64,000 nt of DNA, taken from Gerris lacustris (taxonomy: Eukaryota; Arthropoda; Insecta; Hemiptera; Gerridae). Position numbers and translations under genes: made by a program. Shown here one piece after another: positions 22,531 through 34,094 of the stretch; the first letter of the stretch is position 1; each line of letters begins with the position of its first letter. Below the pieces are notes generated by a model that made no database searches, was not told where the DNA came from, and was given only the letters and a program-made list of their open reading frames with translations. The stretch covers positions 110,302,514 through 110,366,513 of the forward strand of contig OX578277.1 in the NCBI GenBank assembly GCA_951217055.1, read 5' to 3'.

Positions 22531-23556
22531 TGCGCTGAAACACTGATGGGGGGGGGGAGGGGGGTTAGATCATCCCCAAGCAGTGAATTTGCCCGGGGTA
22601 CCGGAGGACCCCTTGTTATTTATTAAATATAAAATAAAAATCTATATAGGTCACAAAAAGGAACAAGAATCTTTTTTTATTAGTTTATGAGAACAATTTA
22701 TATAATTTAATATAAGGGTTCAAACTAAAAAACAAGAAAATTTAAAAAATGGTTAAATTTAATCAAAAATAGTTTTACTAACGTAAAACCTTATCCAATT
22801 TAGTTTATTTACATAGTGTTAGCGAATTTTCAAAGAAAATTACGCTATTGCAATGGCTTCAAAATGTTTATAATGCGAATTTTTGAAAAAATTTTCCATG
22901 GAAATCCGTTTTAGACCATTCTGAATCTATTCCTAAAATTTAACACTTTTTTTTATGTATGTATGTATATATGTATGTATATATGTGTCACTCCAGACGA
23001 TATTTCCCCTTAGGATGCATTTAAAAATTTCAAACAAATTTTAAAATGTCAATAATATCAAAAAGAAAGGATGAGTTCGTTGGCCAGAATTTTTAGAGTT
23101 CATTTAGGGGTCAAATTTTTACAATTTAGGGTCAATAATAGCATAAAAACGTGTTTTTTTCCATTTTACCCCCCTTTTACATGAAAATATGATAAACGTG
23201 TACAAAACAACAATTACTCTACTCTTAAAGAGCTTTTCAACGACATGCATCTTGAAGGGTAAATAATATTTTGACTTTTGTACCCCGTACCCCTGTGTGC
23301 CAATTTTTTTTTTCACCCATGCAAATTCTAAACCAACATTTTCCTATATTATCATAAGCCAATAATACGCACATTTCTTCGAAAATTCGCTCATTAAGTC
23401 ATGGTGCATGACTGGACTTTTTTTTAAAGATAATGTCCTTTAAGTATTGACCTGAGACATAAAAAGAAATTGTTCATCAAAGTTACTGTTACCCTTCGTA
23501 AGCTCAGAAATAAAAAATTGTTTCTAAATTAAAAATGTTCCGTTATGAACGCACAT
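22531..23556. other. No gene
   Basis: A G-tract at 22549-22566, a tatgtatgtatat microsatellite at 22955-22990 and an R1 minus fragment at about 23440-23515 (gttacccttcgtaagctcag). No coding region recognised. Confidence 0.45.
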
Positions 23557-23569
23557 ATTGGTTATAAAC

Positions 23570-24531
23570 TGTTCACACAATCAAAATACTAATTATCTGA
23601 ACATGGGCCTGCCTTACAATTATATGAAACTTTTAGCGCAATTACGTACTTCTGGTCACAACAATCTAAAAATTACTATGAAAGGAATTAGTTATCGAAT
23701 TAAAACCAATGTTCTGTGCACAATTTGTCAGCTTCAGGAACCAGAAGATCTACCTCATTTAATGTTAAGATGTCCTAGCTACAAAATCCTTAAAGAGCAA
23801 TTTATCCCAAGCCAGTTAATAAGCGAGTCAAACCAAGATACCACCACTTTAGCCTCTATTCTTAATGTTTTTGAGAGAACTACCGCCTATAACATCTTCA
23901 AATTCTTTACTCTATTGTTAAAAACCAGATCTTTCCTTCTAAACGAATAATCGATACATTACAATTACATTATTAGGGATACGTTTATATCCATAAAAGC
24001 GTGAACTTACCTGTTTCAAACTGAAATTTATAATATTTTGATATAACACACAGAATAATGCATCATCGGCAAGAAAATTATCACCATAAGGAAACAAAAA
24101 TAAATAAATAAAAGAAAATCACAAAATTCCCATCATATTATCACACTATATATATTTAGATTAAATATAATAATCTTAGTTTTTCGACCGTTTGTTTTGA
24201 CTAATGCAGCATGTTTATTTTGATTTTTTATCTTTGTTATGATTAAATTAAATAGAAGAAAAACTGTTTGTAATTTATTTTTTGCTATTCATTTTTAGTA
24301 ATTTTGATTTTGAATCTTTGTTATGATCAAATAGAAGAAAAACTGTTCATAATATATTGTTTGTAAATGTAATTGTTGAGACACAACAAAAACTAGATGT
24401 ATACTTTTATTTTTATTTTGGATCTTGTACGGGTGAAACCAATGTTATATTTTTGTATTATTATCTTGTAAGCAACTCATTGTAACAAGCTGAAAAGCTT
24501 ATATACAATAAAATTTCTATTCTATTCTATA
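23570..24531 (+). pseudogene. LINE 3' end: ORF2 C-terminus and 3' UTR
   Basis: The reading frame up to 23950 has the C-terminal zinc-binding pattern of many non-LTR retrotransposon ORF2 proteins: CX2CX9HX4C (residues 54, 57, 67 and 72 of the frame opened at 23558). The stretch LPHLMLRCPSY resembles the family's HxxxxCP core. No reverse transcriptase is present upstream, so the copy is 5' truncated, as is usual for LINEs. The 3' UTR runs to a tail ending acaataaaatttctattcta repeated as ttcta, typical of LINE 3' ends. The methionine at 23558 is unlikely to be a real start. The clade cannot be fixed from this fragment. Confidence 0.65.
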
Positions 24532-24742
24532 ATAGGTACAGTTTATATAATTGGAGTGTGTTTATATTGTGGAGTGCATGTCTAACCAGACCCGTTTCAT
24601 TTATTAAGGGGAATTTTTCTAGGGTGGCGGGGGGCTAGATTGTTTTGAGTTTTTAATTTTTTTTAAATTTTAGGCTATCAAAAAGTGTTTTGAGGCTGTA
24701 AAATTTGAACTTCCTGTTTTGTGTGGTAGGACAAAATATTAA

Positions 24743-25714
24743 CCCTAGAATGACACCGTTATTTCCACATTCTAATCAGACACCGTGGGGTCTATATGAC
24801 CCCACCTAGGTTTTCCGCTTTATCCTGATACGCGTGAAATATTATTGTAATATAAAAATATTAATTTCAATCTACACCCAATACAATGAACAGAAGAGAG
24901 AAAAATAAAATTTAAAAAATTGTATTGACTTATAAAATAATGCTAATAATGAAGCAAGGTATGAAAAAAAGTAACTTTTTGTTTTATCAAAGCTGGTTTT
25001 AAAAATTAAAATCTAGCATAAAAATGGCAAGCTAACAAATTTCCTACTATTTTTTTTATAAAAAGAAACTAATAAAAGACAAAAAAATCACAAAATGTCC
25101 TCAGTGAAGCTTTTAGCATTCTAAGCATTTGTAGAACCAATGCTCATCACAAATTGCACCATGACAATCATTACATAGCATTCTTGTCTTTTAATCCTTT
25201 CCTTCATGGTTTGACTAGGGAGAAGCCTAATTAAAAAATAAAAGACTTCCGCGGTAGTTTCTTTAGCCAGTTGGCCATACAATGAAGAATAGCAGCGTTG
25301 ACACCTGCCTGATCAAGCATATACCAAAGAAAAACAGCTGAGGCCACCTGCGGGTCAAACGAATCTGTCCCACATTTTGTTTTATTATAGCTTATGATGA
25401 TTTCAGGGTTGCCTGTATCAGGATTGATAGAATTATCTTGATGGAGGGTTGATTTGAGCAACTATAAATTAGTGTTGGCTGAAAAAAGTTGGTGGGTAAC
25501 TACACCATGGGGTCAGCTAGACCCCAGAAGCACTTAACATGCTCACTGTTCAAAGATTATACAGAAACTGATACCTTTGATTGGTGAAATAGGGGGGCAG
25601 GAAGGTAAAGAGTATTTAGACAAGGAAAAAAAAACATCTGTGATTCACAGAAATAAGATCTGCGCTTAAGTTCTTTTACTTGGGGTCATACAGACCCCCG
25701 GTGTCATTCTAGGA
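24743..25714 (-). mobile_element. piggyBac element, internally deleted
   Basis: TTAA at 24739-24742 and 25715-25718 flanks inverted ends CCCTAGAATGACACCG and CGGTGTCATTCTAGGa. Subterminal palindromes of the type ggggtcN(6)gacccc occur near 24784, 25509 and 25682. The minus strand carries remnants of a piggyBac transposase (next entry). At 972 bp it is much shorter than an autonomous element (about 2.5 kb), so most of the transposase is missing. Confidence 0.9.
25115..25461 (-). pseudogene. piggyBac transposase C-terminal remnant
   Basis: Read from 25461 down to 25231 the frame contains IISYNKTKCGTDSFD, matching the family's YNKTKGGVDTLD block, and then VASAVFLWYMLDQAGVNA, matching its later domain. 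Between them the usual R...RWP stretch is missing, showing an internal deletion. After a stop and frame change, 25195-25124 (minus) reads MLCNDCHGAICDEHWFYKC, the cysteine-rich DNA-binding tail of piggyBac transposases (CX2C...CDEHWF..C). The catalytic aspartates of the N-terminal part are absent, so it cannot be active. Confidence 0.85.
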
Positions 25715-25718
25715 TTAA

Positions 25719-26104
25719 AATAAAGTCAATATCTTGAAATTTCTTTTAAATTTTCAAAATTTAGAATAGTGGAGTTCGATTCTTTACTTATGAGCAAGAA
25801 CGGTTACAGATACAGCTTTAGTTTACATAAAGTTATTATGAAAATCAGGAAGTTCCAAATGTTCAAAGAACATTTGGAACTTCAAAGAACTACATTTTTT
25901 ATTTCTCCATATTTGTTATACAACTCACCCCCTGTAACGTCTTTAACTCATTTGATATTCAAGGGAACGGGAGTGAAGAATAGTTACTAAAATTGTTTCA
26001 AGTACTGACATTTATTCTATGCCTATAATACCTATATAAATACATAATAAAAGAGATGAGTAAACACTAAGATTACTTTTTAAAATAAATTTATATGAAG
26101 CAGA
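25719..26104. other. No gene
   Basis: A small inverted pair ccaaatgttc-aaagaacatttgg at 25855-25878 is the only structure noticed. Confidence 0.4.
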
Positions 26105-26676
26105 TAGTCCAAGAGATAGACGTGCAAAAAATTGTCTGACTAACATCAAGCTAGAATTTGTGTATAAGTAAATGTTTTGGTGCCTTTTAAGAATATATGG
26201 TCGGCTAAGTTTTCTGCGGAACATAGCTTGACAATAGGCATTTGAAAAAAAAAAAACAGGTGGAGAGCGGCCATGTCCCGCCCTTTTGGTGGACAATGTG
26301 ATTTTCATGATGCTGAGTACGAACTTAGTTATTAGACTAATTATCAAGTTCATGGTAGCTTGTTACTTAATAGGTTAGACAGGGGAACACTTAATAAAGT
26401 GTTCCCCTGTCAAGAGACAAATTACCATAAACTTGATAATTGGTCTACATACTAAGTTCGTACTCAGGATCATGAAAATCACATTTTCCACCAAAAAGGG
26501 CGGGACATGGCTGCTCTCCACCGGTATCTTTTTTTTATATGCCTATTGCAAAGCTATGTCTCGCAGACGAACATAGCCGACCATATATTCTTAAAAGGCA
26601 CCAAAACATTTACTAATACACAAAATTCTAGCTTGATGTTAGTCAGACACTTTTTTGCACGCTATCTCCTGGACTA
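26105..26676. mobile_element. 572-bp near-perfect palindromic foldback element
   Basis: The ends are tagtccaagagatag and ctatctcctggacta, and the two halves are inverted copies along their whole length, meeting at about 26395 in aggggaacacttaataaagt. Landmarks pair throughout (ctaacatcaagctagaat, gtcggctaagtt, ggccatgtcccgcc, atgattttcatgatcc-like). No spacer loop beyond a few bases. A diverged copy lies at 28325-28735 and a single arm at 41400-41645. No protein is encoded. Confidence 0.85.
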
Positions 26677-26995
26677 AGAGGTTCTGAGCGAGTTTTGATT
26701 CAAACTAACCTACATAATTAACAAAACATTTCATTGTAGGTTATACCAATACGTAAATATTTTTCTTGAAAGCAAAACGCCTGACTTGACTACGGTAATC
26801 TATATCTTTCCTATTTTCCTGAGAGCTAGAGGGGGACATGTGCCCCCCCCCCCCCCCTTACCCATAGGCATGGGCGTCCTTGATAATGCCGTGTTCCCTT
26901 CCTCTACCCGCATAGAGCGCCCTTTATAAGGCCTACATTTATGAGTATTAATTGCTGATAAAGTTTTATATTGTAATTAAAATGTTTTGTTGCAG
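26677..26995. other. No gene; C-tract
   Basis: A C-tract is at 26844-26858. The last 60 bases become T-rich and lead into a possible splice acceptor at 26994-26995. Confidence 0.4.
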
Positions 26996-27130
26996 GCTTA
27001 TAACAGTTTTCGGATTGAAAGACACAGGCGGGTGATTGCCTTTAGCTCAGGGAAATACTCTGAACAGAGCTACCCTCTCCTGCCGGACATGACACTGGAT
27101 CCGCTACAAAATCTACTGCAACGCTGACCG
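26996..27130 (+). other. Possible orphan exon, 135 nt
   Basis: An acceptor-like ttttgttgcag ends at 26995, and a donor-like accg|gtaata begins at 27131. The frame starting at 26996 is open for 43 codons (AYNSFRIERHRR... LQNLLQR) and ends in TGA at 27125-27127, three bases before the donor. The base composition is richer in GC and less repetitive than its surroundings, and I see no other copy in the window. It could be a terminal coding exon, an upstream non-coding exon of ace-1 (whose first coding exon starts 24 kb downstream behind an acceptor), or chance. I do not recognise the peptide. Confidence 0.25.
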
Positions 27131-27182
27131 GTAATATTCATACAACTTTAAATATATCTTATCTTGTTATCATATCTAGGGG

Positions 27183-27300
27183 AGCCAGCTTGGTCGAGGT
27201 GCTCTAGGCACTCACCCAGCTATCAATCAATCAAGACGAATCAAGGTAGTGGGTTCGATCCCGTGCCATGATGCTCTGATTTAAATAGCTCACTGATGAT
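27183..27300 (+). repeat. tRNA-derived SINE, plus copy
   Basis: The head gagccagcttggtcgagg (A-box region) is followed about 60 bp on by gtgggttcgatcccgtgcc, containing a perfect B-box GGTTCGATCCC-type core, then atgatgctctgatt. The inverse copy at 38625-38736 matches head, B-box and the following atgat-ctctga. Distances suit a pol III SINE derived from a tRNA with a long variable arm. The 3' end is unclear, perhaps past 27400. Confidence 0.65.
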
Positions 27301-27754
27301 CACACCATACCCGCTATGGTGTTACAGTGTACAGGTATGATGTGTGAAGTGGCTGCAACTCTCTACCACGTGGCTAGTAAAATGGGCCTAAATGATGGCC
27401 TACTTGCTAGGTTCCAACAAGTGGTTCGACCTACCCGTCTAGTACTAGTACTAGCACCTTAATACTTCTACCATGTCTAGAATCCCGTCAAGTACTTGCC
27501 AGTACTAAAGAGGTTTCTTTGGTCATAAAAAAATTATATTTCCTACAAAATCTTTGATTTTGTATTAAAGTATGTACAAAAAGTTGCCCTTTGAAGGAAT
27601 AAGGTGAGCACATAATCCTTTAGCATCTTAGGTATGAACTTATTTGCTTCATTCGGGGGTAAAATTGTCGCCATTTTGGAAAAGCGATGTATGTTTGTGA
27701 TCTGCATTTCAATACCTTTAAAATAATACCCCACTGAATTATTACAAAAAATAA
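27301..27754. other. No gene
   Basis: Possible SINE body up to about 27480, with ctagtactagtactag at 27438-27453. Otherwise nothing recognised. Confidence 0.35.
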
Positions 27755-27990
27755 AAAAAAATCAGTTAGCAATTGCTAGCAGATCGAAGAAGTTCAGTTC
27801 GCAATTGCTCGCAGATCGAAGAAGTTCAGTTCGCAATTGCTCGCTGGTCGAAGTAGTTCAGTTCGCAATTGCTCGCAGATCGAAGAAGTTCAGTTCACAA
27901 TTGCTAGCTGGTCGAAGTAGTTCAGTTCGCAATTGCTTGCAGATCGAAGAAGTTCAGTTAGCAATTGCTCGCTATTGGAAGAAATTTCTA
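27755..27990. repeat. 32-bp minisatellite, about 7 copies
   Basis: The unit starts agatcgaagaagttcagttc and ends gcaattgctcgc, with starts at 27781, 27813 and 27845 and so on. Variants have tggtcgaagtag in place of agatcgaagaag, and these alternate in part. The repeats directly abut, so it is not a CRISPR array. Confidence 0.9.
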
Positions 27991-28324
27991 GTTGTGAAGT
28001 TCACATTTTTCTTGTTTTTGTGCAGAAATAGGTTAACTCGTCCACTAACTTTCAAATCCCTAGGTACAATAGGTAGGGAGCTATGATTCAAGATGCGACG
28101 GACGGACGAACTACCAGAAGTATAAGGGTATCTACTTTAGGATACTAGTAGGAGTTTTATATACTAGTAGGATGACCTCGAAACCCTCAAAAATTAAATT
28201 AGCTAAGTAATGGCTTTCACTACACACAAAGGGAAATTAGCCCACCCAGCAATTTGAAAATTTTTTAAGAGTTCGTTAACCACCATAATACGTTTCAAGA
28301 AGATAGTCATTTAAAATGTATTTG
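27991..28324. other. No gene
   Basis: Nothing recognised apart from the reading frame that runs out of the 32-bp repeat. Confidence 0.35.
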
Positions 28325-28735
28325 TTATAGTCCAGGAGATAGCGTGCAAAAAAGTGCCTGACTAACATCAAGCTAGAATTTTGTGTACGTTAATCTATTA
28401 GTGCCTTTTAAGAATATTTAGTCGGCTAAGTTCACCGGCGAGACGTAGCTTGGCAGTAGGCATTTGACAAAAATAAACCGATGCAGAGCGGCCATGTCCA
28501 GCCCATTATGATGGACAATGTGATTTACATGATCCTGAGTACAAAATTAGTTAGTAGACCAGTTGATGTTAGTTTTTCACTTAATTGGTTAGTTATTCAA
28601 ATATTACTCCAAATTAAAGTGGTACCCTATCATGTGACAAACTAGCATCGATTTGATTTTTGATGAACTAACTAATTTTTTTCTTAGGATCATAAAAATC
28701 ACATTGACCACTAAAATGGGCCAGACAATTGATTA
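28325..28735. mobile_element. Diverged copy of the palindromic foldback element
   Basis: The left arm tagtccaggagatagcgtgc through tgatttacatgatcctgagt matches 26105-26395, and the centre and the start of the inverted right arm follow (aggatcataaaaatcacatt). The right arm stops after about 60 bp, so the copy is truncated. Confidence 0.75.
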
Positions 28736-29382
28736 ATTATGGTTTCCAATTAATTTTTACTCCTGAGGCACGTGCAAGATTTTATTTACAGAAGGATAAT
28801 TGAAGATTTTTATTTTAAATTATTTTATTAAACAAATAATAAATATTTTATATTTATTGTAAACCGAAAAAAATGATTAAATATAATATTAACAATTTTC
28901 TAAATAAGTTTAATCACGTTAAAATTGAATTATAGATAGTAAGCCCGGGCGTTGATAGTATTAGTGTAGGGCAGGGCCGGACAGTTTTTATTTCTACCCC
29001 GCGGAAATATTCGAGACGGCGCGAATTGAGATGCCAAAACTACTAGTCTCGGGTAGCCCACGTGTGGTGTAGTAATGCCTTCTCCGCTCTGCTAGTCAGT
29101 TCCTAAAGTTTGTCTATTTCTGCGATTGAAAAAACTGCAGCTCTGCGTAGTATATTCGAAATTCGATTCTCAAAATAGATGGGAGAATCAGCTGGTAGCT
29201 GAATCATATATTGAATAGTATTTCCAACTGGTGTTTACTACATGTGAATTAGTTAATCTACATTTAGAAATTATGATTTCACCTTTAACCTGTTTGTTTG
29301 TTTTACTGATAAATCACTATCAACCGTTGTGGAGGTTACATTTTGAAGATGACATTATAGATTAAAATATTCTTTCTATACT
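28736..29382. other. No gene; GC-richer patch
   Basis: About 28940-29120 is clearly richer in GC (cccgggcg, gaccccgcgg-like, gacggcgcgaattg) than its flanks. No reading frame or splice pair was convincing. Confidence 0.35.
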
Positions 29383-29870
29383 ATATATAGAAGGAGCATA
29401 GAATCGGAATCCTAAGCAATTACTGAAAAGAGACTGAAGCCAACGTTTGCCGAGAGGTTGTGTCCTTAAGACCACGCTGCCAACATAACAACACTCATTT
29501 TTTTCATTATACTGGAGAAGGTTGGACATACTTTTGTAACTATTCAAAGGCCGCTCACAAACAATCAAGAAGACAAATCCTGCCATTTGTTATTGTTTAC
29601 GTTTCACTCTGACGTCATTTTTTTCACCTCGCACGGCATGATATAATAAACATTATTTTCAGCATATTTCAAGCTAAAAATAAGATAAAACACAATACAC
29701 GAAACTAACTATCAATAATTAAAATTTACTAAAAATTAAATTAAAAATCTGAAGGCAAATAATTTTAGAGTTATGACGTCACAAATTTCAAAAATGAATT
29801 TTTAGAACGCGGATTAAGGGACACAACCAAAGTTGGCTTCAATGTTATCAGTGATCCTCCTTCTATATAT
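29383..29870. mobile_element. MITE with atatagaaggag ends, about 490 bp
   Basis: The left end tatatagaaggagcat and right end gatcctccttctatata are inverted. Further in, gaagccaacgtttgccg and ggttgtgtccttaa pair with ggacacaaccaaagttggct. The 74-codon reading frame on the minus strand is internal to the element and shows no recognised domain. Confidence 0.65.
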
Positions 29871-30154
29871 TGTATTATTCTAAGAAAATATTAAACAAAA
29901 GTTAATGAATGAAATTGTGTAATTAACAACAACCTTACTTGCTTGTGTTCTACCCAGGGTAACAATGGAGGGAATCCTGACTGGGTGCAATTAGTAACTT
30001 CCCCCCAGTAAAGTAGGAAGAAAAGTTCACTTTTTATCTCTTCTGGACATGAAAAATTTTTATTAATTATTATTAATAATTTGTCTTTTTTAACATGATA
30101 ACTTATTATTGTTATAAAGATTATGAATTGTTTTGTTTAGTAACTATATTTTGG

Positions 30155-30460
30155 GAACCGTTAAGCCCGTGGTAACGGGCTAAATTTTATATTAGAAGAA
30201 AAAGTAAAATAAAAATAAATTCCATTTGATAAGTTTTATCTATGACCAAAAAACCAAAACAAACATTTATTTTTATTGGAATTAATTTGGTTGCCTTAGC
30301 TTAGCTATAACACATCATTTAAAGGTGAATTGTCGCCGTAAGGACACTACTCGATTATATAAATGATTTGGGTCCGTAGGCAATACTGAGAATTCTTATT
30401 ATTTCCTGCGTTAGGCTGACTGTCACTTACGTCAGAAAATGTCCGACACAACCATGTGAA
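30155..30460. repeat. R7 (reverse) joined to R4 head
   Basis: Inverse R7 (gttaagcccgtggtaacgg to tcgccgtaaggacactactc) ends at about 30370, where a plus-strand R4 head gggtccgtaggcaatactg starts, with ttatttcctgcgttaggctg matching the block after the R4 left end. In the other locus the same two modules are also neighbours (21469-22530), but in a different relative orientation. Confidence 0.55.
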
Positions 30461-30574
30461 ACTTCGAAGTTATTTTGTTTTACAACACAGCAAAAAAGAT
30501 GAGAAGTACCAAATAAGGTGCTGCAAGTACTTGGAGAAGGTAAATTAAATTTGATTCTGCAGTAGATCAGATAA

Positions 30575-30915
30575 CCTTGTGAAAGGGTTTATCTGAACTA
30601 ATGCCCAATCCACAAGGTTATCTGAACTAAGGCAGAATGTGGAAGGGTTTATCTGAACTAATACCGAATCCACAAGGTTATCTGAACTAAGGCAGAATGT
30701 GGAAGGGTTTATCTGAACTAATGCCGAATCCACAAAGTTATCTTAACTAAGGCAGAACGTTATCTGAACAGGGCAGGGTTTATCTGAACTAATGCTGAAC
30801 CCACAAAGTTATTTGAACTAAGGCAGAATGTGGAAGGGTTTATCTGAACTAATGCTAAATCCACAAGATTATCTTAACTAAGGCAGAATGTGTGGAAGGG
30901 ATGATCATTAATCAT
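30575..30915. repeat. 60-bp minisatellite built from two 30-bp halves
   Basis: The unit is gggtttatctgaactaatgc then cgaatccacaaggttatctg then aactaaggcagaatgtggaa. The two halves share ttatctgaactaa and are diverged copies of an older 30-mer. About five full units are present, degrading after 30760. The minus strand is open for 62 codons because 60 is a multiple of three. Confidence 0.9.
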
Positions 30916-32554
30916 CCTTTCCTCAAGGTTACCTGAACTGTAACAATGAGGTAAATTCACTGTAGAAGTTAAAGGCGTCAATCTACTAATAAAACATTGG
31001 TAAAACTATATTAAACACTTTTGTATCTTCAAATATTATGGGAAAACTACTAACTCAGGATATTAATAATATGTTGGACAAAATGTCAACAATAGATAGA
31101 TGAAGAAAAAACTCTAGAGGTGACAAAGAGCGTGAAGATGACATTAGAATTGCAATCTCCATGATGCTTGTGTCGCCGCTAGAGAATTCCCCTACCTCAA
31201 AAACCATAGCGTGCTGGAAATCGTACTCTCCGATCTGATCGCGTCGTTTAGTGGTCTTGGTGGTTTTCTTGACTGGTTGGACGTTCTATCCTATCGTGGT
31301 AGGCGGAAGTGCTGCTGTTCTTCTTAGAACACGGTATGTTGTCCTTATTACTTTATCACACTGCAGCGGCAAAGGACTGCACATGATGCTCTGAAATTCT
31401 AAGTATAAAAATCATTGACAAATGCGCAATCACTGACGAAAAACTAATAGTTATATTTTTTTTTTTATGCATAGTGACCAGTGACCGTAGATAAAGGACT
31501 TTATTATGGTCTTAAATTATTATAATATAGCTTGAAAATAAAATTAAGACTATAAAGGGATACTTTGCAGTTAAGTTTTATGTTCTATGTTAATAGTTTA
31601 GAACTGTAGGAAAAGGGGAGAGGGTAGAGGGAGAGAAAAAAGAGAGAGAGAGAAGAGGCTTACTTGGTGCGTAGGTGTGAGGTGGTGATGTCCCAAGCCT
31701 GGGGATGGTAGCAGAGGATGTTCGCTGCGGTGACACCACACAAACTGTCTAGCACTTTGATTTAAAATTATTTTAAACGGGTTTACTATTTAAATTAACT
31801 TAAAACGGGAAAACAAAACTAGAGAGGAAGAGGTGCCGGTGAGGGCAAGGTGAGAGAGGAAGCTAAGGGAAGGGAATAGGGAGGTTATAGGAGACGAGAC
31901 GGAAAGCGCCGCCACTGAGGAGGCGGGAAAGTTAAATCCAAAACCCAACAAGGACTATGGTAAAAACATGAAAGTTTTGTTCATTACGACGACCAGGTGA
32001 ATGATGAATATGCTGTCTAAATACTAATATCTCTAATGACTCCTTCATCATTTTCACTTTTCAACTAAAGAAAACTTTAACTTAAGTTTAAAACTATCTC
32101 ACTCCATCAATATATTTCATAATAAGAACATACACATGTCAAACTATGTTTAAGTAACTAAGTTTATATTAAGTCCTACTAAACATCTTATCACTATGTT
32201 GTAGAGTAACAGCGTGAAGAGTAATTAAAGTTTTCGAAACACCGACTTATCTGGTGATTGTTGGAATCACCTTAGAGGTGAGACATGTTATACACTGATA
32301 ATCGAGTATATCACCCTTAAATACCTTGTATTATACTCATGCCATTTTACTTTGTTATTCTGATAGCGCGGGAAAATAAAAAAAAAAGGGAGGGGAGCCA
32401 ATGAGAGCTTGAGATTTTGGCGAGTAGTAGGTCGGGCCAACTAGGCAAACAATAATTACAAGATAAAAAGAACTTTTTATATACTACGTCTTTAAATTTT
32501 CTGTTGAATCATATGTAATATTGATAATATAATTGTCATTGTTATAATATAATG
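30916..32554. other. No gene; purine-rich patches
   Basis: About 31615-31660 is a ggagagag-type purine tract, and 31820-31950 is also purine-rich with GC-richer sequence. A GC-richer piece at 31165-31340 opens a short frame with no recognised motif. I see nothing I can call as a gene. Confidence 0.4.
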
Positions 32555-33260
32555 TTTGTGAAAAAAAATACATAGTTCCGAATTTATTTACTTCACGCAA
32601 TAATGACAACCATCTAGTGAGGTGATCTTAAACCCAGCCATCATAGAATCCTTAAACGGAAAGATTTCCAACTCCCCTCTTTATCTACCTGTGTTAGACT
32701 ACTAGCGCTCCACAGGAATTTGGTGGTTAATATTGTAACTAAATCTTTTACACCATTCAAAATATTTTGAGTTTCTTAATTCAAAGAAATAAATTTATAA
32801 ATTAATTTGTCAGTTTACTGGATTCGAACCCGGGAACTTTCGCATTCGGAGCAATCGCGCATCTCACACAGCCACCAAGGCTGTTTTTGTTTATTTACAA
32901 AATAGTACAAATGTCTGAAAACCAGTATTTGTTTATATTTTAGAATTCGAGGAATGTCAAAAGATCATAAGTAGTTTAAAATTTTAACCGCCATCTGCCC
33001 GACCGGCGCTAGTGGTCTTACACCTCTAGAATACTGGAGTTGGATACCCCTTCTTAAACCTATAAAAGGACAAATCTTTGTACAACGGATCTCACCAACA
33101 CCGAATCTAAACCCTGACATTGATATGCCCCTGTGTAGGGACAGTAAGAGAAAAAAAATGTGTACAAGTAAAGAAGTACAGATGCAGAAAAATTAAACCT
33201 TTACCTAGGACACAAGTGTAAACAAACCTGGGTGTCACACGTCAATTAATTTATTTCTTT
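32555..33260 (-). repeat. Repeat family R8 with tRNA-like module, minus copy
   Basis: Matched in reverse by 45141-45452 plus 46116-46250 and by 47245-47580. Landmarks: tagttccgaatttatttact, cttaaacggaaagatttcca, ctagcgctccacaggaattt, tggattcgaacccgggaact (inverse B-box GGTTCGAATCC, about 32819-32832), gaccggcgctagtggtctta and ctgggtgtcacacgtcaatt. The tRNA-like part runs about 32815-32885. No ORF survives. Confidence 0.7.
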
Positions 33261-33744
33261 GTTTACTTTTCGCTGTCATTCAATGTTTACCTCTTAATAA
33301 AAAATCACAAATTTAAAACCCGTCAAAATGAAGATTCTAAATACTATGGGATATGTCAAAACAAATCAAATAACTTGCGGGTTTTTTTGGAGCTATTTTT
33401 CCATACAGCAAAATTTGCTGAAAACTAATTAAATTCTGCTGTAAGATAGCTCAAAATATTAAAATAATGCATTGTCATCGTGTTATGAGCCATTCTAAAA
33501 GTTTCAAATAATGTTTAGCTACTCGGGAAGTTAGTTAAACAACAAACAAAAAAGCAAGCTAATAAAAACGTAGTAAAAATATCACTACATAACCTTAAGA
33601 TAACCATCTAGTGGTTTTATTTATTTTCTTGACATAGGTTGGCCAATCTGAGCTGTCAGATTTACAAAGCATAATGGCATGCGTATAGGAATTGAACATG
33701 TGTAGTTCAACACCTAAAATAAATACATTAAATTCATGATTCCC
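33261..33744. other. No gene
   Basis: AT-rich; nothing recognised. Confidence 0.35.
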
Positions 33745-33990
33745 TTTTCGAAAAAAAATATGTTTTCTGCTACACTATACAAATTGCATTAAAATCGGAC
33801 GTGTACGTAACTGTTTTGTTGACAGTCAGACCGACTTACTCACGCAAGACCAAAAATGTTCCCTGGGATGTAAAAACAAATTTCTATTCTAGCATTTTCG
33901 AAATCAGATACATAAAATAATGTGTATCTTCAGAAAAATTATAATACTTCGGTTATCTTAATACTTTCAGTAAGCTTAGAAGCATTTTTC
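33745..33990 (-). repeat. Repeat family R1, diverged minus fragment
   Basis: Inverse landmarks gacagtcagaccgacttact, accaaaaatgttccctggga, tttcgaaatcagatacata and cagtaagcttagaagca follow the R1 order. It stops where R2 begins at 34005. Confidence 0.6.
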
Positions 33991-34094
33991 TTTTTTTTAC
34001 TTTCTTATGTAAAGAGATAGTATCGTAAAGGCGCCAAAATTCGATATTGACGAATTTACACGTTTTGAAGTCTCCTGAGTCCAAAAAAGTAGTT

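Noticed and set aside
23558..23560. ATG at 23558 as a true start codon of a small gene
   Set aside because: The frame is the C-terminal end of a 5'-truncated LINE ORF2 and is followed by a LINE-type 3' UTR and tail.
26012..26353. 113-codon ORF
   Set aside because: It lies in one arm of the 572-bp palindrome and is broken in the other copies of that element.
31165..31340. GC-richer segment as a possible exon or LTR part
   Set aside because: No acceptor-donor pair, no LTR partner and no recognised peptide were found.
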